Source of the DNA: a virus
DNA: 28,224 nucleotides
IMG/VR virus record: IMGVR_UViG_3300028559_002381
Span: 1-28,224 of that record
Strand: one strand, 5' to 3'
Under the pieces are notes generated by a model. It was not told the DNA's origin, made no database searches, and was given only the letters and a program-made list of their open reading frames with translations. Positions within the stretch are counted from its first letter, which is position 1. Each line of letters opens with the position of its first letter. This document shows positions 22,865-28,224 of this stretch, piece after piece. A program made the translations under genes and the position numbers.

Positions 22865-23205
22865 AACTTCCTGAAGACATAGAGAAAAACATTTTAAGCT
22901 ATCTTCAAAAAAAGGTAGTTTTTGTAAATGAAAATAAAAAATATAAAGAGGGAATTCTTCTTCTTTTTTCAGTAAAGGATTTTTATTTGAATTTCACAAT
23001 CAGTTGTGATCGAAAAGAAAGAAAGATTTTAGAGATTCCTTTTCCTTTTGATTGTCGTTTTAAAAAACATCATATAGAATTTGATTATCATATAAGCAAT
23101 CTATCTAAAGGAATGCACAATATATCTTCCAGTCTTAAATTAATGCCCATACCCAGAAAGAAAAAATTTTATAATACAAATATGGTTCTAAGTGCTTTGT
23201 CCTGA
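22861..23205 (+). CDS. Hypothetical protein (114 aa)
   Basis: It starts at TTG 22861, overlapping the previous stop by 4 bases (TTGA). The product is basic and likely beta-rich (GILLLFSVKDFYLNFTISC, then IPFPFDCRFKKHHIEF), ending in a Ser-rich, Lys-rich tail. No family is recognised. Its stop codon lies inside the left arm of the strong stem-loop before the tail gene. Confidence 0.5.
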   Translation: MKLPEDIEKNILSYLQKKVVFVNENKKYKEGILLLFSVKDFYLNFTISCDRKERKILEIPFPFDCRFKKHHIEFDYHISNLSKGMHNISSSLKLMPIPRKKKFYNTNMVLSALS

Positions 23206-23226
23206 AGTAAATACTTTAGGACAAAG
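23195..23226 (+). promoter_or_regulatory. 14-bp stem-loop containing an AGTAAATA motif
   Basis: CTTTGTCCT (23195-23203) pairs with AGGACAAAG (23218-23226), G23204 can pair with U23217, and AAGT (23205-23208) pairs with ACTT (23213-23216), leaving the tetraloop AAAT. The hairpin spans the stop of the preceding gene (23203-23205) and ends 2 bases before the next ATG. AGTAAATA (23206-23213) sits across the loop, and the right arm holds the AGGA ribosome site. There is no U-run, so a simple terminator is not proven; attenuation, RNA processing or a promoter/operator site are all possible. Confidence 0.75.
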
Positions 23227-23228
23227 AT

Positions 23229-24047
23229 ATGCTGCAACAATCGTATCATTTTGAAATAAAGGATCTTATAGCATCTTTCATAGATGCTTTTGACGGCACA
23301 GTTATACGCCGATTCAATAAAAATAGAAGTTCTGAAAGTCAAATAAAGGTTCGTTACCTTTATGCGCCTAAACAACGAGTTCTTTTTGATATTGTAACTC
23401 CTGGTCAAAATCTCACTCTTCCTGTTGTTGCCATAACCATTACAGGATTGAATAGGGACGAAAATCGAGTTTTTAACAAAATTGCAGGATTCTATGTGAA
23501 TCAAGCAACTCGAATAGAAGACTCTTCTGCCCAAACAACATATTTCAGAACACCCACACCTGTTGATATAGGAATCAACATGAGCATATTGACTCGCTAT
23601 CAAACTGATATGGATCAGATTCTTAGCAATTTCATTCCTTTCAACAATCCTTATATTATCATTTCCTGGCAAATTCCAACAGCATATAATCTGGCAGTTC
23701 CTCAAGAAATAAGAAGCGAAGTGCTTTGGAACGGAACTGTTAACCTGAATTATCCAGTGGATCAGGATCCCAACAACAAATCTCTTATTGTGGCAGATAC
23801 CAGTTTTACAATAAAAGGTTGGATATTCCCTGCTGAAAGTCCAGATGTTAAAAATATATTTTATATTAATACAGATCTTAATGCAGCGGGTCCAGGTGTT
23901 TCATTGAATTACGATAATTATGCAAATCTTGAAGCTCAATCATTCACAAGCAATTCTCCCAATAGTGCATTTCAAAATACAGATACCATTTCTATCAGTG
24001 CAAATCCTCAATTTATTGGTCCAACCGAATTACAGGTGGAGGTATAA
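23229..24047 (+). CDS. Tail sheath stabiliser/terminator (T4 gp15-like)
   Basis: A 272-aa protein whose layout follows T4 gp15: FIDAFDGTVIRRF, then IKVRYLYAPKQRVLF, a central LPVVAITITGLNRDENR, and the diagnostic VDIGINMSILTRYQTDMDQIL followed by FIPFNNPYIIISWQIP (gp15 has a similar L-S-I-F-T-R-Y-x-x-D-M-x-Q-I stretch), then FTIKGWIFPAE. gp15 caps the contractile tail and joins it to the head. This is strong evidence for a myovirus-type tail. It sits downstream of the stem-loop with its AGTAAATA motif and weak AGGA site. Confidence 0.78.
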   Translation: MLQQSYHFEIKDLIASFIDAFDGTVIRRFNKNRSSESQIKVRYLYAPKQRVLFDIVTPGQNLTLPVVAITITGLNRDENRVFNKIAGFYVNQATRIEDSSAQTTYFRTPTPVDIGINMSILTRYQTDMDQILSNFIPFNNPYIIISWQIPTAYNLAVPQEIRSEVLWNGTVNLNYPVDQDPNNKSLIVADTSFTIKGWIFPAESPDVKNIFYINTDLNAAGPGVSLNYDNYANLEAQSFTSNSPNSAFQNTDTISISANPQFIGPTELQVEV

Positions 24048-24049
24048 TT

Positions 24050-24457
24050 ATGGGCAGCAGATACTTAAAATTAGGAGACGGCAGTTTTATTCCTCGTGGT
24101 AAAATTGTACCAACAGTTACTATAACACCCGGATTTACTGGACTTAAACTCAGATTTCAAGGAAATAATTTTGGATATTATGTTCGGGGATTATATCTTT
24201 CAGCAAATACAAATAATGCAATGCTTTCTTGTTTTGATTTTTATTCGCATATTAAAAGCATAAGCAGCAAATTTCATGCATTTTCAGGATATCCTATAGA
24301 AGATTATACAGTTATAGATAATAATACATTGAGTATACAATTTCCAAAAATTAATCTAAGTGCTGTTAATATTGATTTTATTTTCACAAATCCTGCTGGT
24401 TATGTCAAAGCTTCACAATCAAGCAGATTCACACATATTAAAATATTAAGCAGTTAA
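24050..24457 (+). CDS. Putative virion protein (135 aa)
   Basis: Starts two bases after the gp15-like gene. MGSRYLKLGDGSFIPRG, TVTITPGFTGLKLRFQGNNF and a beta-rich remainder ending VDFIFTNPAGYV-like turns suggest an Ig-like or TIG-like beta sandwich, common in neck and decoration proteins. No exact family is recognised. It probably belongs with the neck or tail completion proteins. Confidence 0.5.
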   Translation: MGSRYLKLGDGSFIPRGKIVPTVTITPGFTGLKLRFQGNNFGYYVRGLYLSANTNNAMLSCFDFYSHIKSISSKFHAFSGYPIEDYTVIDNNTLSIQFPKINLSAVNIDFIFTNPAGYVKASQSSRFTHIKILSS

Positions 24458-24500
24458 TTATTTTTAAAATAATAATGCACATTGAAAATTTGTTGCATTT

Positions 24501-24508
24501 TATAAATA
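24501..24508 (+). promoter_or_regulatory. T4-late-like promoter TATAAATA before portal
   Basis: A perfect TATAAATA lies exactly 6 bases before the portal ATG at 24515, in a 57-base gap without a Shine-Dalgarno site. Transcription from a late promoter of this type would start about at the ATG, giving a leaderless or near-leaderless message. Confidence 0.65.
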
Positions 24509-24514
24509 AATAGT

Positions 24515-26311
24515 ATGGCTCAAGCTGATTATTCCTCTACAAATGACCGAGGATCTAATACTTTTGGAAGAAGTTTACAAAAGTTTATAAATGAACGTCT
24601 TCCATACAACAACTATGCTGTTGTTGATGTTCTTTCTCAGCTGAATCCAAAATTTGCACTTTTTCAAGATACAGGAAGTCGTAGAACTGAAGCAATTGCA
24701 AAACACAGTGTAAGCAGCAGCACAGGAATTAATGAAACCAGTATAGGTGCGATTGCCAGTGATAATAGTGTTACCAATTATCTTTATGCGAACATACAAG
24801 CTGATAAAGCTGCACGTATCCGGGATTATCGGACCATGGCTGCTTTTTCAGAAGTAGCAGATGCTTTAGATGAAATATGTGATGAAGTTGTGAATGTGGA
24901 TGAAGAAGGTAAAATTGTAAAAATTCGTTTTCATGATGATGATTTGTCGGAAATTCAAAAAGAAGAATTGCAAAAAGAGTTTCATCGTTATATTAATCTT
25001 TTTGAATTGGAAAATCGTGGTTGGGAATATTTCAGGCATATGCTTGTGGATGCTGAAATTTATTTCGAGCATATTATTCATAGAGATTATCCACAGGAAG
25101 GTATTTTAGGAGTTGTTAGCATTCCTCCAGAATTGGTTGATCCTGTTTTTGGAAATGTTCAGAACTTGATGGTCAAAGGTTTTGTTTTGAGAAAGCCACT
25201 TTTTGACAAAACCAATCCAACAAAGGTAGTAGACTATCAAATTGTTCCATTGGATAAAAATCAGGTCACTTATATTAATAGTGGAATATGGAATGAAAAT
25301 AAAACAGTTCGTCTTCCTTTCCTTGAAAATGCTCGTCGTGCTTATCGTCAACTTTCTCTTATTGAAGATAGTATTGTAATTTATCGTCTTGTTCGTGCCC
25401 CAGAAAAATTGGTTTTCAAAGTTGATGTAGGAAATATGAGTCCGGCCAAAGCCGAGGGTTATATGCGCCGTCTTATGAGCCAATATTGGAGTCGTAAAAC
25501 ATTTGATAATAATCAGGATGCGACTGTTCAAAAGTTCAACCCACAAAGCATGTTGGACAGTTTTTGGTTTGCTAAACGTACAGGTCAGGATGGAACCACT
25601 GTGGAACAACTTCAAGGTGGAGCAAATCTTGGAGAATTGACAGATTTGATGTATTTCATGAAGAAGTTGTATCGCAGTCTCAAGGTACCTTCTTCTCGTC
25701 TTAATCCTGAAGACACATATAAAGATGGAACAGAAATTCTTCGGGAAGAATTAAAGTTTTCAAAATTTATTATTCGACAACAACAAAGATTTGCAGAAGG
25801 TCTTAAGAATGGTTTTATAACAAATCTTAAACTCAAGAAAATGTGGTCTGAATACGGATTAAAAGAAAATCATTTTGATTTGGCATTTAATGTACCAAGC
25901 AATTTCTATGAAATGCGTGAATTGCAAAAAATGCAGATGCGCACAGAAGGATTCAACAATATTACTAATAATGAAAGCATCAGCAAGATTTATATGCAAA
26001 AGAAGATTCTGGGATGGACAGATCGTATGGTATTGGCAAACCGTGAATTCCTTCGTAAAGATGCTGAAATGAAATGGGAATTGGATCAGATTAGTGGGGC
26101 CGGTCCGGATTGGCGTAAGCAATTTGAAAGTGGCGGGAAAACTCCAAAAGCTGGTGGGGGTGGAGAAACTCCTCCTGAATTCGGACCTTCTCCGGCTGGA
26201 GGAACAACCGCACCTACTGGAGGATCTGCAGATGAAGAAACCCCGGAAGCCCCGGAAGTTCCTGAAGCAGATGAAACACCTGAAACTCCTCAAACTCCTG
26301 AAGCGACTTAA
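24515..26311 (+). CDS. Portal vertex protein (T4 gp20 family)
   Basis: A 598-aa protein, near the family length. The central clip/stem region shows LDEICDEVVNVDEEGKIV, EYFRHMLVDAEIYFEH-type helices, EDSIVIYRLVRAPEKLVFKVDVG (R-x-P-E-x-L/D...V-D-x-G, the gp20 hallmark), AEGYMRRLMSQY, and PSSRLNPEDTYKDGTEILREELKF. The C-terminal 60 residues are Pro/Glu/Thr/Gly-rich and disordered. The portal forms the dodecameric ring through which DNA enters the prohead. It follows a TATAAATA box. Confidence 0.92.
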   Translation: MAQADYSSTNDRGSNTFGRSLQKFINERLPYNNYAVVDVLSQLNPKFALFQDTGSRRTEAIAKHSVSSSTGINETSIGAIASDNSVTNYLYANIQADKAARIRDYRTMAAFSEVADALDEICDEVVNVDEEGKIVKIRFHDDDLSEIQKEELQKEFHRYINLFELENRGWEYFRHMLVDAEIYFEHIIHRDYPQEGILGVVSIPPELVDPVFGNVQNLMVKGFVLRKPLFDKTNPTKVVDYQIVPLDKNQVTYINSGIWNENKTVRLPFLENARRAYRQLSLIEDSIVIYRLVRAPEKLVFKVDVGNMSPAKAEGYMRRLMSQYWSRKTFDNNQDATVQKFNPQSMLDSFWFAKRTGQDGTTVEQLQGGANLGELTDLMYFMKKLYRSLKVPSSRLNPEDTYKDGTEILREELKFSKFIIRQQQRFAEGLKNGFITNLKLKKMWSEYGLKENHFDLAFNVPSNFYEMRELQKMQMRTEGFNNITNNESISKIYMQKKILGWTDRMVLANREFLRKDAEMKWELDQISGAGPDWRKQFESGGKTPKAGGGGETPPEFGPSPAGGTTAPTGGSADEETPEAPEVPEADETPETPQTPEAT

Positions 26312-26312
26312 A

Positions 26313-26320
26313 GATAAATA
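26313..26320 (+). promoter_or_regulatory. Late-like promoter motif GATAAATA
   Basis: GATAAATA starts just after the portal stop codon (26309-26311) and lies 5 bases before the ATG at 26326; no Shine-Dalgarno site is present. Confidence 0.55.
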
Positions 26321-26325
26321 ATATT

Positions 26326-27411
26326 ATGTCAATTGTAAGCAAACAAGCACTATATGATGCATTTTCAGCAGGTAATACACCTTCTAGTAATGATTTTAAA
26401 AATTTAATTGATAGCACATTTGGTTTTCCTACAAGTGCTTCTAACTATACGACGGGCTTAACTCTTAGCCAAGGTTCTACTGGACTTCCTATTTTAGTAA
26501 ACGGAGCAACCTATTATCTTGCTTTGTTTAATACTACAACATCACCCGCAATTACTGCAGATCAAAGCGCTTATACAAATACTGTAAGACTTACATATCC
26601 TAATGCTGTTTTGGCTGAAACATTTGGAAGCAGATGTGCCACATTTATTCAAACTCTTTGTGGTTATACACCAGATGATGTTATTTCAGCAGCTTGTATA
26701 TGTTCTGATGATAAAAATGCTCCTATCTTCCCGAATAATACATTCGGTCAATATCCAGTATCTCTGCAACAATTTAGCGGTCCTTTCTTTGCTGGAGGAA
26801 TAGGTGGATATCCTTTCCCTGGAATTGTTGGTCTTTTTGCTTGGATGAGTCACGTAACAGAAACTGGTGCGTTATTCATATATGTGCATCCTCATATTGG
26901 AATCACCAAGAGCGGTCAAGTAGGTTTCATGAAACGTCGGGGTCAAGGCGGAAACCTAAGCCAAACATGTGGAGCCGTTAATGCAGCCCAAGCCCGAATC
27001 GTTGGTCCATTGAGTGCAACAGCACCAACATTCCCTAGCGCTGAATTTACAATTAATGATTTTCAACAATATACACTTGTTAATACATTATTTTCGAATA
27101 CAACCACAAGAAATGCTTTGACTGCAGCTTCTCCCACTCAAGGTGGTACATATGCTCAAAGAATGAAAATAGCTACAGATGCTATCCTTGTAGCTGCTTT
27201 AAGCGCTGTAGAAACCATATTGCCAATTTCATATAATGCATTTTTCCAAGGAGAAAACAGTAAAGACGTATTTGTACATGCTGGTACATTCATTAATGTT
27301 GATGATGGATTTAGTGCTTATGTGGACACGATTGCGTTTAAAAAATACAATCCTGTAACACAAACATTTACAACTCTTACAAGTGCGTTTTCAGCAGCCT
27401 TTGGTTTATAA
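26326..27411 (+). CDS. LCIB-like (theta/beta-type) carbonic anhydrase domain protein
   Basis: A 361-aa protein. Residues 1-35 (VSKQALYDAFSAG...DFKNLIDSTFG) resemble the start of phage fibre/decoration proteins (a K-x-x-L-x-x-x-F-x-x-G...F-x-x-L-I-D pattern). Residues about 84-335 follow the limiting-CO2-inducible protein B/C domain: YPNAVLAETF, CSDD (126-129), FAGGIGGYPFPG (155-166), HPHIGITKSGQVG (188-200), a KRRGQ (203-207), TCGAVNA (214-220) and a late GTFINVDDG. The likely zinc set is Cys126, His190 and Cys215, with Asp128 and an Arg as the catalytic dyad, as in LCIB proteins. It would interconvert CO2 and bicarbonate if active. Its place beside the portal and the promoter motif point to late, perhaps virion-bound expression. 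Confidence 0.7.
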   Translation: MSIVSKQALYDAFSAGNTPSSNDFKNLIDSTFGFPTSASNYTTGLTLSQGSTGLPILVNGATYYLALFNTTTSPAITADQSAYTNTVRLTYPNAVLAETFGSRCATFIQTLCGYTPDDVISAACICSDDKNAPIFPNNTFGQYPVSLQQFSGPFFAGGIGGYPFPGIVGLFAWMSHVTETGALFIYVHPHIGITKSGQVGFMKRRGQGGNLSQTCGAVNAAQARIVGPLSATAPTFPSAEFTINDFQQYTLVNTLFSNTTTRNALTAASPTQGGTYAQRMKIATDAILVAALSAVETILPISYNAFFQGENSKDVFVHAGTFINVDDGFSAYVDTIAFKKYNPVTQTFTTLTSAFSAAFGL

Positions 27412-27449
27412 AATAAATATATTATATAAAATAAGTGATAAGTAGTAGT

Positions 27450-27650
27450 ATGCCAACAAACATAGTAACTGCAGTACTCACCGCCATAACTCAAATATTT
27501 GGGGCTATAAACAACTTGTTTAACGCCAAGAACACACCAGAGATGAAAGATCGTCAGGAAAAACAAAAAGAAGTGGATCACACAAGCAGAGCAGAACAAG
27601 CTGTAAAGGAGAAAGATGTTAAAAAGATTCGCGATATTCTCGCTGAGTAG
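27450..27650 (+). CDS. Small helical protein, possible inner-membrane spanin
   Basis: A 66-aa protein; ATG 27450 is preferred over GTG 27435. Residues 3-25 (TNIVTAVLTAITQIFGAINNLF) form a moderately hydrophobic helix, followed by a charged helix (EMKDRQEKQKEVDH...KDVKKIRDILAE). Its end overlaps a lipoprotein gene by 35 bases in another frame, the typical layout of Rz/Rz1-type spanin pairs. The N-terminal helix is weak for a membrane anchor, so a structural role remains possible. AATAAATA occurs 30 bases upstream (27412-27419). Confidence 0.5.
   Translation: MPTNIVTAVLTAITQIFGAINNLFNAKNTPEMKDRQEKQKEVDHTSRAEQAVKEKDVKKIRDILAE
27605..27611 (+). promoter_or_regulatory. Ribosome binding site AAAGGAG for the lipoprotein
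   Basis: AAAGGAG lies 4 bases before the ATG at 27616, within the coding region of the upstream small gene, and fixes the start of the overlapping lipoprotein frame. Confidence 0.65.
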
Positions 27651-28035
27651 TTTATTGATTGCAGGCTGCACCACAGTTACGCCTGATAAAATCAAAGACG
27701 AAGTGGCTAGTTATGATGCCAGCACACCCACAGGGTATGATGTGCAGAATAGCGGTTTTATAGGGTTTACTGATGACGGTAAAGGTCTAATAACAGCGTT
27801 TGGTGTTTTAAGGTATAATACCCTTGTAAAAGCATATAAGGTCAAATTTAAAGGTTATAAGGGGGTAGAACTTAATGAAAATGACGGAATAACTGAATAT
27901 GCAGATAAACTTGGAAATAAACTTTATATTATTGATCAACAGCACCTTGTTTATTATGCAATTCTTAATAGTTGGCGTAAAGAGGGCAAGCCTACCGATA
28001 GCATTGTAGATAAGGTAATAGACAAAGTTAATTAA
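27616..28035 (+). CDS. Lipoprotein (possible outer-membrane spanin)
   Basis: A 139-aa protein with a lipoprotein signal: MLKRFAIFSLSSLLIAGC, a basic start, a hydrophobic core and the lipobox I-A-G-C with Cys18 as the lipidation site. The mature part (TTVTPDKIKDEV...) is polar and mixed alpha/beta, ending with a VDKVIDKVN helix. It overlaps the preceding small helical protein gene, as Rz1 does with Rz. At about 120 mature residues it is long for an Rz1, so an unrelated phage lipoprotein, for example a superinfection-exclusion factor, is also possible. It implies a Gram-negative host. Confidence 0.65.
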   Translation: MLKRFAIFSLSSLLIAGCTTVTPDKIKDEVASYDASTPTGYDVQNSGFIGFTDDGKGLITAFGVLRYNTLVKAYKVKFKGYKGVELNENDGITEYADKLGNKLYIIDQQHLVYYAILNSWRKEGKPTDSIVDKVIDKVN

Positions 28036-28044
28036 TATATAAAG

Positions 28045-28052
28045 ATTAAATA
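28045..28052 (+). promoter_or_regulatory. Late-like promoter motif ATTAAATA
   Basis: ATTAAATA lies exactly 6 bases before the ATG at 28059, the same geometry as at the portal gene. Confidence 0.45.
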
Positions 28053-28058
28053 ATAATA

Positions 28059-28224
28059 ATGAAAAATTTTAAGGATTTATTTACAAAATATCTCACTGAA
28101 CAACCTGCTCCGGCTGCACCTCCCAAGGAAAAACCAGATGTGAAGCCAGATACTGAAAAGCCCAGTACTGAACCCAAATCTCCACCTCGTCGCAATCCTC
28201 TTGAACCTCGTCCTGGTTTTCAAC
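28059..28224 (+). CDS. Proline-rich protein, 3'-truncated by window end
   Basis: The first 55 codons are visible: MKNFKDLFTKYLTEQ, then a Pro/Glu/Lys/Ala-rich disordered segment (EKPDVKPDTEKPSTEP) and PRRNPLEPRPGFQ at the window edge. The short amphipathic N-terminal helix followed by a disordered acidic/Pro stretch is seen in phage core, scaffold or head-assembly proteins, and its place after the portal supports a head role; the identity is unknown. Confidence 0.6.
   Translation, partial: MKNFKDLFTKYLTEQPAPAAPPKEKPDVKPDTEKPSTEPKSPPRRNPLEPRPGFQ

Noticed and set aside
23169-23705. 178-aa open frame on the minus strand opposite the gp15-like gene
   Set aside because: Antisense to a recognised tail gene; its protein has scattered Cys and Ile and no recognisable fold pattern.
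25106-25615. 169-aa open frame on the minus strand inside the portal gene
   Set aside because: It lies wholly antisense to a clearly recognised portal gene, has an AT-driven Ile/Phe/Asn composition and no motif.
1-28224. Search by eye for tRNA genes, CRISPR arrays, integrase and attachment sites
   Set aside because: Gaps between genes are too short for a tRNA, no regularly spaced direct repeats other than the coding repeats were seen, and no recombinase motif was recognised.

Overview
This window is part of the genome of a tailed phage with a T4-like (myovirus-type) morphogenesis module; its host cannot be named from sequence. The phage assignment rests on a gp20-type portal protein (24515-26311), a gp15-like tail sheath stabiliser (23229-24047), a GroES/gp31-like co-chaperonin (22087-22533), fibre-like repeat proteins, a RecB/Cas4-type exonuclease and very dense packing with 1-26 bp gene overlaps. 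The DNA is clearly AT-rich. No tRNA, CRISPR array, integrase or insertion sequence was seen, and no gap between genes exceeds about 75 bases.

Layout. (1) 2-640: 3' end of a virion/fibre protein. (2) 687-4654: small genes on both strands, including a dCMP-deaminase-like enzyme, a PD-(D/E)XK exonuclease, two small membrane proteins and an HExxH metallopeptidase-like protein. (3) 4679-7461: virion-type proteins and a four-helix membrane protein with a long coiled coil; the last fibre-like gene is on the minus strand. (4) 7495-20108: a 12.6 kb sugar island with about seven glycosyltransferases, a UDP-GlcNAc 2-epimerase, a methyltransferase, WbuC-like and RmlC-like cupins, a hexapeptide acetyltransferase, a very short DegT-type aminotransferase, GDP-mannose 4,6-dehydratase, a second NAD-dependent epimerase and an RmlD-like reductase. 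(5) 20131-23205: GMP reductase, co-chaperonin and small phage proteins. (6) 23229-28224: tail and head genes, with a carbonic-anhydrase-like (LCIB family) gene directly after the portal, then a small helical protein overlapping a lipoprotein (possible spanin pair) and the start of a proline-rich protein.

How it fits together. The island encodes steps for making and attaching unusual sugars. Gmd plus aminotransferase plus acetyltransferase would suit an (N-acyl)perosamine-type GDP sugar, WecB supplies ManNAc, and the 17853-20108 trio suits a deoxysugar. The targets may be virion proteins or the host surface. The co-chaperonin, portal and sheath stabiliser belong to particle assembly.

Most notable points: the LCIB-like protein in the head-gene cluster, with its putative zinc ligands and a phage-fibre-like N-terminus; a recurring nnTAAATA-N5/6-ATG arrangement before structural and small genes on both strands, which predicts near-leaderless late mRNAs; a 14-bp stem-loop containing a late-promoter-like motif before the sheath gene; and a leftover glycosyltransferase C-terminus at 17059-17136 that records recombination inside the sugar island.
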